DNA of 64,000 bases from DASRIA01 sp963768885 (GCA_963768885.1 CAVYJN010000014.1:396115-460114), one strand, 5' to 3'. Shown: positions 24,802-34,319, numbered from the stretch's first letter. Numbers and translations: made by a program. The notes: a model not told the origin generated them from the letters alone.

Positions 24802-25161
24802 GTGGAACGGCGCCCGCTCGCGGCCAGGATCAGGTGGGGGAACGTCGCGCGATTGGGCTTCGCGCTCGCGGTCGCCGCGCTGCTCGGATGGGGGTTCCCC
24901 GTGTCGGGCGGCCCGCGCCCGCTGCCGCCCGACGTCGGCGTCTCGCCGCGCCCGCCCCGGCAGCAGGCACGCCCCGCCCCGCCCCGACCGGATGCGCCCG
25001 GACGCCCCATGCGCCGGCGGCCGCGCAGGCGAGCGGCCCGCCGTGCGCAGGCCCCGCCCGCGAAGCCCGGACGGTCCCCTGCCCCACGCCCGCCCGCTCC
25101 CCCGCCGGCCGCGCCGCCGGCCGCGACGCCGCCCCCGGCGGGGGGAGAGTTCGGGCCCTAG
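24802..25161 (+). CDS. Small Pro/Arg-rich membrane-anchored protein (uncertain)
   Basis: The open frame of 119 residues has a basic N-terminus, one membrane helix (residues about 17-35), and a long Pro/Arg/Ala-rich tail likely to be disordered. GTG at 24802 follows GGGAGAG, though too closely for a perfect site. It fills the space between divergent rpsF and convergent otsA with no other gene in the interval, which supports it mildly. The low complexity and high GC mean it could be spurious. Confidence 0.42.
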   Translation: MERRPLAARIRWGNVARLGFALAVAALLGWGFPVSGGPRPLPPDVGVSPRPPRQQARPAPPRPDAPGRPMRRRPRRRAARRAQAPPAKPGRSPAPRPPAPPPAAPPAATPPPAGGEFGP

Positions 25162-25166
25162 ATCAC

Positions 25167-26633
25167 CTAGGCCGCTGTCGCCTTCTTCTTCTCCTCGATG
25201 TCGTGGAGCTGGTCCTCGATCCAGTCGGCGGGCGTCCGCGACTCGATGATGTGGCGCAGGAGTCGCATGCGGCGCTGCCGCTCCTCGGGTGTGGCGGTGA
25301 GCGCGTGGTACATCGCGTCGGCCTGGTCCTGCACGTCGAAGGGGTTGACCGACAGGGCGCACGCCCCGAGCTCCTCGTGGGCCCCCGTGTTCTCGGACAG
25401 GATCATCATGCCGTCGCGCGTGTTCACCAGCGGCCCCTCCTTCGAGACGAGGTTCATCCCGTCCCACATCGCGTTCACGAGCAGCAGGTCGAAGTGCTTG
25501 TAGAGGGCGACCGCCTCGTCGAAGTCGTCCCGCAGCCGCAGGTCGATCGGCATCCAGTCCGTGGTCCCGTGACGGTGGTTGATGACCGCGACCAGCGCCT
25601 CGATCTTCTCGAGGTACTCGACGTACTCTGGAACGTCCTGTCGTGAGGGCTGGAGGTGCGCGATGAACGTGACCTGCTCGCGGAACCGGGGGTGCTGCTC
25701 GAGGAAGATGTCGAACGCGGTGAACCCCCGCAGCACGTTCTTGGACAGGTCGGCCCGGTCCACGCGCAGGATCAGGTGCTCGCGCCGCCGGCGCAGGATC
25801 TCGCCCTCGTGCTTGGCCACGCCCGGGCTGGAGGCGGCCTCGGCGAACGCCTCGCGGTCGATCGCCAGCGGGTACGGGCGCACCCAGGTCTCGTGGCCGC
25901 TGGGCGAGATCACCGCGCCGCGGCCGAAATCCGTGCGGAGGTTCATCAGCTCGCGGCAGCACTGCAGGAAGTTGTTGCAGTAGGAGCGGGTGTGGAAGCC
26001 GATGATGTCGTTCGAGAGCAGCCCCTCGAAGATCTCCCTGCGCACGTCCTCGGGCAGCACCCGCCACGCGTCCGGCGCGGTCCAGGGGATGTGCACGAAG
26101 TGATGTAGGAACGCGTCCGGGCGCTCCCGCCTGATCAGTCCCGGCGCGGTGTAGAGGTGGTAGTCGTGGACCATCACCAGCGGCTCCGCCGTGTCTTCGA
26201 TCGCCTCGAGGGCGGCCCGCGCGAGGTCCTCGTTGACCTGCTTGTACCCGGAGCTCCACGCCTCCCGCTCGATCAGGCGGAAGTCCGGCACGTTCGAGAG
26301 GTCCCACAGGTAGTGCTGGATGAACCACAGCATCGGGTTCGCGATCACGTTGTAGAAGCTGTCGTAGGCGTCCGGGTCGGACGAGACCAGGCGGATGCGA
26401 TAGGTCGCACCGTCCATGTCGACCTCGAAGCCCTGGTCACCGTGCTCGCGGCTTGCCTCGGTGTCCTCGTCGGTCATGGCCGACGCGATCCACAACGCGT
26501 CCCGGTGGCGCAGCAGGCCGGTGAGCGCGGTGACCAGCCCGCCTCCCCCGCGCCGGGGCACGAGCTCCCCCGAGGCGTCCCGCTCGAACGTGGCCGGGCC
26601 GCGATTGGAGAGCAGGACCAGCCGGCGTTCCAT
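25167..26633 (-). CDS. otsA: Alpha,alpha-trehalose-phosphate synthase-like GT20 glycosyltransferase (OtsA family)
   Basis: The GT-B glycosyltransferase of 488 residues joins glucose from a nucleotide donor to glucose 6-phosphate, making trehalose 6-phosphate. Motifs are LLSNRGPATF, an FIQHYLWDLSN segment, VMVHDYHLYTAPGLIR, HFVHIPWTAPDAWRVLP, DIIGFHTRSYCNNFLQ, and the donor site NAMWDGMNLVSKEGP. The usual RLDYTKG loop is replaced by RVDRADLSKN, so this is a divergent branch whose acceptor should be confirmed. No otsB phosphatase is nearby. It is the last gene of the stress operon, 15 bases after treT. Confidence 0.85.
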   Translation of the reverse strand: MERRLVLLSNRGPATFERDASGELVPRRGGGGLVTALTGLLRHRDALWIASAMTDEDTEASREHGDQGFEVDMDGATYRIRLVSSDPDAYDSFYNVIANPMLWFIQHYLWDLSNVPDFRLIEREAWSSGYKQVNEDLARAALEAIEDTAEPLVMVHDYHLYTAPGLIRRERPDAFLHHFVHIPWTAPDAWRVLPEDVRREIFEGLLSNDIIGFHTRSYCNNFLQCCRELMNLRTDFGRGAVISPSGHETWVRPYPLAIDREAFAEAASSPGVAKHEGEILRRRREHLILRVDRADLSKNVLRGFTAFDIFLEQHPRFREQVTFIAHLQPSRQDVPEYVEYLEKIEALVAVINHRHGTTDWMPIDLRLRDDFDEAVALYKHFDLLLVNAMWDGMNLVSKEGPLVNTRDGMMILSENTGAHEELGACALSVNPFDVQDQADAMYHALTATPEERQRRMRLLRHIIESRTPADWIEDQLHDIEEKKKATAA

Positions 26634-26648
26634 CTCAGCCGCCGGGAC

Positions 26649-27878
26649 TCAAGCCAGGTCGTTGAAGATCCGCAGCCAGTCCCGCAGGAGGCGCGGCATC
26701 AGGAAATGCGTGCGGACGTACTCCTTGCCGGCGCGCCCGAGCCGCTTGCCGAGCTCGGGGTCGGAGAGCACCTCCAGGCATGCCTTCGCGGCCTCGTCGG
26801 CGTTGTTGACCAGATATCCGGTCTCGGTGTCCTGGATCTGAAGCGGGATGCCGCCGACGTTGCCGGCCACGGTCGGGCGCGCCTTCCACAGCGCTTCGGA
26901 CACGGTCAGGCCGAACCCCTCGCGGATCGACTTCTGCATCACGACGTCCGCCTGGGACTGGAAGGCGTTGACCTCGATCGCCCCGACGTTGTTGAGGTTG
27001 TTGAGGATCTTGATGTCCTCGTCGCCCCCGGCGTGCTCGTGTGTCATCTGGAAGAAGTCCCAGCCCTCCGGGTCGTCGGTCGCCATCGAGCCGACCAGTG
27101 CGAGCTGGACGCCGTCGACCTGTTCCTTCACCTGGCGGTAGCAATCGATTACCCCGAGGGGATCCTTCCACGGGTCGAAGCGCGACACCTGGCAGATGAG
27201 GGGGCGGTCGACGTCCACGCCGAACTGGTCGCAGACGAACGCGGCGTCCTCGGGCGAGAGCGCCATGTTCTTGGGCGAGAGCGGGTCGATCGCCGGCGGC
27301 AGGATCTCGACCTTGCCGTCGACGCCAGGGGGCACGTAGTCCTGGAGGTGGAAGACCTTGCAGTCGTAGGGCTCCACCATCGGCACCATCTTCTCCATGA
27401 CGTCCATGTTGGGCGTCGAGAGGTCGATGTGGCAGCGCCAGATCCAGCGCCCGGGATTGCCGTTGTTGTAGCCGCGCAGCGCCGCCGGCTGGGGGTCGTG
27501 GACGATGATGTAGTCGTAGTCGCCGTCCATCTCGGTGGCGTTCAGCTTGTTGTAGCGGTGGAATATCTCCCAGTCCTCCTTCGTCAACCCGTGGGGGTTG
27601 CCCTGGAGGGCGTTGTGCATGAGCTTCGTGACGTTGAAGAACTCCTCGCGCCCGAGGATGATGTGCCAGTCCGCCTCGAGCCCCGCGTCGCGCATCAGGG
27701 GGACGAGCGCGTAGAGGATCTCGGAGACCCCGCCGCCCATCGCGGTCGCGGACAGATGCAGGACGCGCTTGCCCTGGAGCGGCTCCGAGAGCTGCTGGAT
27801 CTCCTCCACCAGCGCGCGGCCGATGAGGTGCCTGTAGTCGCCTAGGGCCTTGTGGCCAACGCTGACCGGTTGTAGCAA
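26649..27878 (-). CDS. treT: Trehalose glycosyltransferring synthase TreT-like (GT4)
   Basis: TreT makes trehalose from NDP-glucose and free glucose in one reversible step. The 409-residue GT-B protein shows LHLSATAMGGGVSEILYALV, IVHDPQPAALRGY, RCHIDLSTPN, FHLQDYVPPGVDG, DVDRPLICQVSRFDPWKDP, and the GT4 donor motif SIREGFGLTVSEALWKARP. With otsA beside it, the operon encodes two distinct trehalose routes. Start ATG or equivalent at 27878, about 120 bases after the phosphatase-like gene. Confidence 0.86.
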   Translation of the reverse strand: MLQPVSVGHKALGDYRHLIGRALVEEIQQLSEPLQGKRVLHLSATAMGGGVSEILYALVPLMRDAGLEADWHIILGREEFFNVTKLMHNALQGNPHGLTKEDWEIFHRYNKLNATEMDGDYDYIIVHDPQPAALRGYNNGNPGRWIWRCHIDLSTPNMDVMEKMVPMVEPYDCKVFHLQDYVPPGVDGKVEILPPAIDPLSPKNMALSPEDAAFVCDQFGVDVDRPLICQVSRFDPWKDPLGVIDCYRQVKEQVDGVQLALVGSMATDDPEGWDFFQMTHEHAGGDEDIKILNNLNNVGAIEVNAFQSQADVVMQKSIREGFGLTVSEALWKARPTVAGNVGGIPLQIQDTETGYLVNNADEAAKACLEVLSDPELGKRLGRAGKEYVRTHFLMPRLLRDWLRIFNDLA

Positions 27879-27997
27879 GGGATCCTCTCGCTCAGTCGGG
27901 GGAAGGGAGAAGGGCCGAAGGGGGCTCCGGCGCCGGGATTATCACAGCACTACCGCTCTTACTCGGGCGCTGATACCCGCCGGACGACTCTCGCAAC

Positions 27998-28966
27998 TCA
28001 CTTGGCACCGCGCAGGCGGAGAAATCCGCGCTCGAGCTGCTCGCGCATCTGGCCGTGCAGGCTCGCATTGGCGGCCGCCACACAGGACATCTGGTACTGG
28101 TGTCCCGACCCGAGGAGCGGCTTGCCGTCGAGCGGCTCGCCGTAGGCGTCGGTCACGATCGCCCCGGCCTCCCGCAGGCACAGGACGGCGGCGGCGAGGT
28201 CGTAGGGAGAGTTGTTGAGGACGCCGCCGCCCCCCAGCTCCTCGAACTCGCGCTCGAGCTCCGGCACCTCCTCGATGATCCGCGACCCCACGTCGACGTA
28301 GCCGTCGAGCTGCCCGGTGAGGATCCGCGTCATGTCGAAGGTCGCCGAGCCGAGGTCGAACACGCCGCCGCCGACCGAGGAGGCGTCGATCAGATAGCCG
28401 AGCACCGTCACCAGCGGGACGGCCGGGCGACCGCGGAACCCGAGGGTCCAGAACAGGCGCGAGACGTCGGTGTTGGAGCTGAGGTTCGCCGCGAGGCCCG
28501 CGCCGCGCTCGGCGACGAACAGCCCGTCGGTCTTGATCTCGGCGACGCAGGCGGCGGTGACGTCGCCCATCGTGGGCTCGCCGTCGCCGAGGGGAGCGGC
28601 CGCGACCGAGACGCAGCAGGCTTCGAGGCCCGCCATCGCCGGCCGCGTGCCGTCGATCGGGTCGATCAGCAACACCGGGATTTCCTCAGCCGGAAATCCC
28701 GGGAGCTCCGCGGGCTCGCCTGTCGGCATCACGAGCCCGCGGTCCTCCGAGTAGTACGCCACACCGGGCGCCCGTTCGGCGAGGAAGCCCTCCACCCACG
28801 TCTCGGCCCCCTCGTCGATCGCGAACGTGACGTCTCCGCCGGCGCCGGCCTGGACGTGGGCGCGACCCTCGTGCGCCCCGAGGAAGGGCCGCACGTGCTC
28901 CCGCAGGCCGAGCGCCAGCTCGGTCAGGAGCGCGCTAGCGCTGGGGTACCTGGTCGGGACGCTCAC
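27998..28966 (-). CDS. Inositol monophosphatase family protein
   Basis: This metal-dependent sugar/inositol phosphatase fold has 322 residues. The metal site is LLIDPIDGTRPAMAG (family DPxDGTxN, here with Arg-Pro at the end). GDVTFAIDEGAETW and YYSEDRGLV form the first acidic cluster. The C-terminal DxxAAA motif is SPYDLAAAVLCLREAGAIV. Relatives act on inositol phosphate, fructose 1,6-bisphosphate or PAP. Here, between an HtrA protease and two trehalose genes that lack OtsB, a sugar phosphate is a reasonable but unproven substrate. It overlaps the HtrA gene by about 30 bases. Confidence 0.78.
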   Translation of the reverse strand: MSVPTRYPSASALLTELALGLREHVRPFLGAHEGRAHVQAGAGGDVTFAIDEGAETWVEGFLAERAPGVAYYSEDRGLVMPTGEPAELPGFPAEEIPVLLIDPIDGTRPAMAGLEACCVSVAAAPLGDGEPTMGDVTAACVAEIKTDGLFVAERGAGLAANLSSNTDVSRLFWTLGFRGRPAVPLVTVLGYLIDASSVGGGVFDLGSATFDMTRILTGQLDGYVDVGSRIIEEVPELEREFEELGGGGVLNNSPYDLAAAVLCLREAGAIVTDAYGEPLDGKPLLGSGHQYQMSCVAAANASLHGQMREQLERGFLRLRGAK

Positions 28967-30095
28967 CGAGGGTCACACGGGCCGTGCGACGCTCGCTGCC
29001 CCTGTAGAGCTCGAGCGAGATGGTGTCGCCGGGCTCGAAGCGCGTGATCTGCTCACTGAAGTCATTCTCGCGCGTCACCCGGCGGCCGTTGACCTTGGTG
29101 ATCACGTCGCCCCCGAGCTTCACGAGCGTCGCCTGGAAGCGGACCTCCTTGCCGCCTCCCTTGATCCCGGCGCGGTCCGCGGGCCCGTCCTTGACCACGT
29201 CGGCGATCAGGGCGCCCTCCTCGACCGGGACGTCGAGCCGGTCCGCGAGCTGCGGATAGAGGTTCTGCGAGCTGATCCCGATGTAGGCGTAGCGCGCCTC
29301 GCCGCCGTCGCGGATCTGCGCGATCGAGCGGCGGATGTTGTCCACCGAGATCGCGAAGCCGACGCCCACGCTGCCGCCGCCCGACGAGCGGATCTGCGAG
29401 TTGATCCCGATCACGCGGCCGCGCGCGTCGAGCAGCGGCCCGCCGGAGTTCCCGCGGTTGACGGCCGCATCGGTCTGGATCGCGTCGGAGATCGAGAAGT
29501 CGGTGAGCGCCTCGATCGTGCGGTTCTTCGCGGAGACGACGCCGATCGACAGCGAGCCCTGCTCGCCGAACGGGCTGCCGATCGCGGCCACCGGCTCGCC
29601 GACCCGCACGTCCGCCGTGTGGCCGAGCGAGAGCGGCACCAGCTCGAGCCCCTTCGGGTCGACCTTGACCAGGCCGACGTCGGCGTTGGCGTCGTAGCCG
29701 ACGATGTCGGCGCTCACCTGGTTGCCGTCCGCGAACTGCACGAAGACCTCCTTGGCCTTCTTCAGCTTGGTCCCGGTGCCGTTGGTGATCACGTGCGCGT
29801 TGGTCGCGATGTAGCCGTTGCCGTCGAGCACGAAGCCGCTGCCCTGCCCGGCCCCGCCGCCCTCGAGGACGTCGCTGAGGCTGTCGGACTTCGAGAACAC
29901 GGAGGTGATCGTGACGACGCCCGGCGAGAGGCGCGCGTAGATCGTCGTCGGGTCGAAGCCGTTCTTCCCGCCGAGGCCCTCGACGACCTGAACGCGTGTG
30001 CGCTCGACGGTGGAGGTGCCGCTCTCGCCGTCGCCGCCGCAGCCGGCGAGCATCACCGCCACCAGGAGAAGCGCGATCGGCGCGACGCGCCTCAC
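28935..30095 (-). CDS. HtrA/DegP-type serine protease, lipoprotein (PepD-like)
   Basis: This envelope quality-control protease has 386 residues. A lipobox (MLAGCGG, Cys about 19) anchors it. The trypsin-like domain has catalytic His in ATNAHVIT, Asp in NADVGLVKV, and Ser in GNSGGPLL. One PDZ domain follows (about 270-375, YIGISSQNLYP...GGDVITKVNGRRV). The order regulator-kinase-HtrA matches mprA-mprB-pepD of mycobacteria, where PepD degrades misfolded envelope proteins and feeds back on the sensor. Its start overlaps the kinase stop (ATGA). Confidence 0.92.
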   Translation of the reverse strand: MRRVAPIALLLVAVMLAGCGGDGESGTSTVERTRVQVVEGLGGKNGFDPTTIYARLSPGVVTITSVFSKSDSLSDVLEGGGAGQGSGFVLDGNGYIATNAHVITNGTGTKLKKAKEVFVQFADGNQVSADIVGYDANADVGLVKVDPKGLELVPLSLGHTADVRVGEPVAAIGSPFGEQGSLSIGVVSAKNRTIEALTDFSISDAIQTDAAVNRGNSGGPLLDARGRVIGINSQIRSSGGGSVGVGFAISVDNIRRSIAQIRDGGEARYAYIGISSQNLYPQLADRLDVPVEEGALIADVVKDGPADRAGIKGGGKEVRFQATLVKLGGDVITKVNGRRVTRENDFSEQITRFEPGDTISLELYRGSERRTARVTLGERPDQVPQR

Positions 30096-31607
30096 GCGCC
30101 CACCCCCGCGCGTTGCGGCGCCGCCGCGGCGCGCTGGTCGACGGGGCGCTCGCGCTCGCCGGCGAGCGGCAGCGTGAGCGTGAACGTCGTGCTCCCCGGT
30201 TCCGAGGTCACGTCGAGGCTGCCCTTCATGCGCTGTGCCAGCTCGCGCGCGATCGCGAGCCCGAGCCCGGACCCGGAGGCCGAGTCGCTGGTGTGGAAGC
30301 GCTCGAATATGTGCGCGAGCTCGCGGCGCCGGATCCCCGGGCCGTCATCGGTCACGAGCAGCTGCGCGGTGCCCGGCATGTCGTCCTGGGAGCCGCGCCG
30401 CGCCGCGATCGTGATGCGCGTTCCCTCGGGCGTGTGGACGAGCGCGTTGTCGATCAGCACGCGCACGATCTGGGCCACGCGCTCGGGGTCGCAGTCCGCC
30501 TCGATGTCGAGCTGGGATGTGCTGTCGATCACGTCGATCTCGGACTCCTTGCGCGCGGCCGCCGCGGCGAACTCGCCCGCCACCTGGTTCGCGAGCGTGC
30601 GCAGCGGCACGGGCTCGAGCTCGAGGTCGATCGAGTCCGCGTCGAGCCGCGAGAGGTCCAGCAGGTCGGTCGTCAGCTTCTGGAGGCGGTCCACCTGCTC
30701 GCGCATCGTGGTGAGGAACTCGTCGCGGGTCTCCTCGTCGAGGTCCTCGTCCTGCAGCAGCTCGACGAAGCCGCCGAGCGAGAAGATCGGGGTGCGCAGC
30801 TCGTGCGACGCGTTGGCGATGAACTCCTTGCGCGCGTGTCGAGGCGCGCCAGGCGTTGCTGCATCTCGTTGAAGGCGCCCGCGAGCTGGCCCAGCTCGTC
30901 CTCGGAGTCGATCGGGATCGGCTCGGAGAAGTTCCCCGCCGACACCTCGCGCGCACCGCGCTCGAGCCGCTTCACGCGGCGCGCCATCGCGCTCGCCGCG
31001 AAGTAGCCCGTGGCCGTCGCGAGCGCGAGGGCGAGCAGTCCGGCCACCAGGATCTGGCGCTGGATCAACGCGACGTTGTCCTCGACCTCGTCGAGCGGCT
31101 CCGAGAAGACGACCACCCAGGAGGGCCGGCCCTGATAGAAGAGCGGCCGCGCGGCCTGCGCGAGCTTGCCGCCGCCCTGGGCCCGCGTCGTCGTCCTGAC
31201 CTTCCCGGAGTCGAACGCGCGCCGCACCAGGTCGTCGGAGGGCTGCAGGTTGGTCTCCGCCCGGCTCGAGTCGGAGATCACGTAGGGGACCGGCTCGTCG
31301 CCGCCCTGGGGATCGACCTCGTCGACCGGGACGTTCAGGAGGGTGACGCGCGTGCCGGTGCGGTCCCCGAGGTCGCGCGTGAGCGCGTCCAGCTCGCGGG
31401 CCGTCACCTCGCGCTCGATCGCCCGGTTCAGGATGCCGGTCGAGGCCGACGAGTCACGCTTCAGCGCGTCGAGCTTCTGCTGCGTGAGCGTCGACTCGAG
31501 CTGCGGCACGACGTAGAAGTAGAAGACCCGATCGCGCCGGCGGTGATGCAGAAGAACAGGAAGGTGAGCCGGTTCTTGATCGAGCTGTGCCAAACGCGAT
31601 GCCACAT
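30092..31607 (-). CDS. Sensor histidine kinase (MprB-like), two frame breaks
   Basis: This membrane sensor kinase has about 505 residues after correction. An N-terminal helix (LTFLFFCITAG) is followed by an extracellular sensor domain (about residues 45-190). Then come helix 2, a HAMP segment (RRVKRLERGAREVSAGNFSE), and the DHp domain ANASHELRTPIFSLGGFVEL with the phospho-His. The ATPase domain has VLIDNALVHTPEG, DDGPGI and GSGLGLAIA. Two missing bases, near 31529 (a G run) and 30837, break the frame. Repairing them joins ARLDTARKEFIANASHELR. ATG at 31607. Partner of the regulator just upstream. Confidence 0.88.
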
Positions 31608-31655
31608 GGGCCTAGCTGTTCCTCAGATGCTTCGCGCCTGCGGCGCTCGCCGGAA

Positions 31656-32357
31656 TCATTCGTCCTTGAACCGGTACCCGACGCCGCGCACGGTCAGGAG
31701 GTACTCCGGCGTGCGCGGATCGCGCTCGATCTTCTCCCGCAGGTGCCGGATGTGGACGTCGATCGTGCGCTGGTCGCGGAACTCCGAGTCGCCCCAGATG
31801 CGGTCGAGCAGCATGTCGCGCGTGTAGACGCGGCCGGGGGCGCCGGCAAGCACGGCAAGGATCTCGAACTCGACATATGTGAGCTGGACCGGCTCCCCGC
31901 GAAGGGTCACCGTGCGCTTGGCGAACTCGATCCGCAGGTCACCGCGTTCGATCGGCTCCTCGTCCGCGTCGAGGCGGTCGCCCATCTCGGCGCGCCGCAG
32001 GGCCGCCCGCACGCGGCTGCGGAACTCGCGCATCGAGAACGGCTTGGTGATGTAGTCGTCCGCCCCGAGCTCGAGGCCGAGCACCTTGTCGATCTCCTCG
32101 GCCTTCGCGGTCAGCATGATGATGGGCACCGAGCTGCGGGCGCGGAGCTGCCTGCAGACCTCGAGCCCGTCGATCTTCGGCAGCATGATGTCGAGCACCA
32201 CGAGGTCGAAGCGCTGGCGCTCGAATTCGGTCAGGGCCTGCTGCCCGTCGAGCGCGGGCACGACCTCGTAGCCGTCCTTTTCCAGCGGATAGCTGAGCAG
32301 CTTCTGGACAGGCTGCTCGTCGTCAACGAGCAGGATGCGCGCAGTGGTCGAGTTCAA
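31656..32357 (-). CDS. OmpR-family response regulator (MprA-like)
   Basis: This is a two-component regulator of about 233 residues. The receiver domain has acidic DDEQP, phospho-acceptor Asp in LDIMLP, and Lys in YITKPFS. The winged-helix output domain ends with RTIDVHIRHLREKIE and LLTVRGVGYRFKDE, as in all OmpR/PhoB regulators. The start is TTG at 32357: GGGAGA lies 8-10 bases upstream on the minus strand, and the upstream in-frame extension is not family-like. It heads the operon running through otsA. Confidence 0.92.
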   Translation of the reverse strand: MNSTTARILLVDDEQPVQKLLSYPLEKDGYEVVPALDGQQALTEFERQRFDLVVLDIMLPKIDGLEVCRQLRARSSVPIIMLTAKAEEIDKVLGLELGADDYITKPFSMREFRSRVRAALRRAEMGDRLDADEEPIERGDLRIEFAKRTVTLRGEPVQLTYVEFEILAVLAGAPGRVYTRDMLLDRIWGDSEFRDQRTIDVHIRHLREKIERDPRTPEYLLTVRGVGYRFKDE

Positions 32358-32420
32358 GTCACGTTCTCCCAGAGTGATTCTAGGGAGGCTGGCATCGTGC
32401 CCTACCGCTTCGACCGCTGC

Positions 32421-32426
32421 TATACA
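32421..32426 (+). promoter_or_regulatory. Probable -10 box of the M28-like gene
   Basis: TATACA ends 10 bases before the TTG at 32437 in the short divergent gap with the response regulator gene. It is a weak match to TANNNT, so support is limited. Confidence 0.35.
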
Positions 32427-32436
32427 CCCTGCGACC

Positions 32437-34206
32437 TTGGTCGATCCACGCATTTACAGGGCGTCGTTGGTGCTTGCCCTGCTGGCGTTCGTGGTGGTTA
32501 TGTTCTCCCTCGAGGCGCGGCCTGCGGCGCACGGCTCCGACCTTGCCCCCGACGCTTTCAGCGGCGCGGACTCTTTCGCCCAGACCGAGCGGCTGACCGC
32601 CGCCTACCCCGACCGCCGAGCCGGCCGGCCCGACGACGCCGCGCTGGGGGACTTCGTCGAGCGCCGCTTCCGCGAGCTGGGGATGGAGACCTCGCGGCAG
32701 CGCTTCTTCGCCGACGTCGACGGCAACGACGCCGAGCTGTCCAATGTGATCGGGCGGCTGCGCGGCCGCTCCGACCGCCAGGTCGTGATCCTCGCCCACC
32801 GCGACTCGGCCGGGCGACCGGGAGCGGCCGCGGCTTCCAACACGGCGGTCCTGCTCGAGCTCGCGCAGGCGCTGGACGCACTCGATCGCCGCAAGACGAT
32901 CGTGTTCGTGTCGGCCGACGGGGCGAGCGCGGGCATGGCGGGCGCGCAGCGATTCGCCGAACGCTATGCCGACCGGCGCAAGGTCGAGGCCGCGCTCGTG
33001 CTCGACGACGTCGGGGCGCGCCCGCCGCAGCGTCCCTACCTGGTGCCGTGGTCGTCGGGGTCGAGCCGCGCGTCGCTCGCCGCCACCCGCACCGCCGAGG
33101 CGGCGCTGGTGCGGGAGGCGGGAACGACCTCGGGGACCGATTCGTGGCTCGGGCAACTGGTCCACCTCGCATGGCCGCTCACGCTTCGCGAGCAGGGGCC
33201 GCTCGTCGAGGGTGGCATCGACGCCGTCACGCTGACCGGGCGCTCCGAGCTGCCGCGCGGCTCGGGCGGCGACACGATCGAGGGCATCTCCGAGGACCGG
33301 ATCACCCGCTTCGGGCGTGCGGCGTTTGCGGCGCTGCTCGCGTTCGACTCGCCGGGCTACCGGGGCAAGCCGCCGTCGCGCTACCTGACCGCGGGACGCA
33401 ACGTCATTCCCGGGTGGTCGCTCGCGCTGCTCGCGATCGGGTTGATCGTGCCCGCTCTCGTGACCGCGGTGGACGCGGTCGCCCGCGCGCGACGCCGCGG
33501 GTTTCCCGTGCGGCCGTGGGTGCGGTGGACGCTCGCGTCGGCCGTCCCCTTCGCGGTCACCGTGTTCGCGGCGCTCGTGTTCGAGTGGCTCGGATGGCTG
33601 CCCGACACGGTCGAGCAGGCCGTGGCGCCCGCGACGCGGCCGTCGTTCGGCGGCGCCGTCGGGGCGCTGCTCGGGCTTGCCACGCTGTTCGCCCTCGCGT
33701 GGATCGTGCTGCGGCGAGTCGCGCTCGGCGACGTGCGCGCCCGGCGGCTGCCGATCGAGGGGGCGGCGCCGGCGCTTGCGATGCTGCTGTCCGCGGAGGC
33801 CCTGGTTGTCTGCGCGGTGAACCCGTTCACCGCCCTGCTGCTCGTGCCCGCGGTGCACCTGTGCCTGCTCGCGGGCCTTTCGGCATCCCCGCGGCGGGCC
33901 CCGCTGGCCGCCGGCGTGATCGCGGGCGCACTCGCGCTGCCGGTCCTCGCGATGCTCTATTACGGCGCCCGCTTCGACCTCGGCCTGTCGCTTCACAGCT
34001 ATCTGCAGCTGCTCGTCGCGACGGCGAGTGGCTCGGTGGCGAGCGCGATCCTGGGCTCGCTCGTGGCGGGCAGCCTCACGTCCGGCGCGCTGCTTGCGTT
34101 CGGCGGCAGCGACCGCCGCGTCGCGCCCACGATCACGGTGCGCGGGCCGGTCAGCTACGCGGGACCCGGTTCGCTCGGCGGCACCGAGTCGGCGCTGCGA
34201 CGTTAG
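32437..34206 (+). CDS. M28-like membrane protein with an apparently inactive peptidase domain
   Basis: The protein has 589 residues: a signal-anchor helix (about 10-28), an extracytoplasmic M28 aminopeptidase-like domain (about 45-310), then eight or so membrane helices. VVILAHRDSAG keeps the first zinc ligands, His and Asp. The bridging Asp motif GANDNASG is replaced by GAAAASNTA, and the catalytic Glu-Glu is replaced in VSADGASAGMAGAQRF. The peptidase is therefore probably dead. TTG at 32437 gives LVDPRIYRASLVLALLAF; upstream codons would overlap the divergent promoter. The role is unknown. Confidence 0.7.
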   Translation: MVDPRIYRASLVLALLAFVVVMFSLEARPAAHGSDLAPDAFSGADSFAQTERLTAAYPDRRAGRPDDAALGDFVERRFRELGMETSRQRFFADVDGNDAELSNVIGRLRGRSDRQVVILAHRDSAGRPGAAAASNTAVLLELAQALDALDRRKTIVFVSADGASAGMAGAQRFAERYADRRKVEAALVLDDVGARPPQRPYLVPWSSGSSRASLAATRTAEAALVREAGTTSGTDSWLGQLVHLAWPLTLREQGPLVEGGIDAVTLTGRSELPRGSGGDTIEGISEDRITRFGRAAFAALLAFDSPGYRGKPPSRYLTAGRNVIPGWSLALLAIGLIVPALVTAVDAVARARRRGFPVRPWVRWTLASAVPFAVTVFAALVFEWLGWLPDTVEQAVAPATRPSFGGAVGALLGLATLFALAWIVLRRVALGDVRARRLPIEGAAPALAMLLSAEALVVCAVNPFTALLLVPAVHLCLLAGLSASPRRAPLAAGVIAGALALPVLAMLYYGARFDLGLSLHSYLQLLVATASGSVASAILGSLVAGSLTSGALLAFGGSDRRVAPTITVRGPVSYAGPGSLGGTESALRR

Positions 34207-34319
34207 TCGGACGGTCCAGCGGCTGCGGTGCCGTACAGATCGGACCGGACGGAGCTGGACGCCAGTTGTATGCCGTGTTTGCAGGGAGAGTCGATAACCC
34301 AGTCGAACAGGATGGCGCC
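34207..34319. other. Gap upstream of the FlgM-like ORF
   Basis: This short gap contains GTCGATAA at about 34291-34298, close to the GCCGATAA -10 box of sigma-28 promoters but with no recognisable -35 at the right distance. No gene is seen. Confidence 0.3.
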
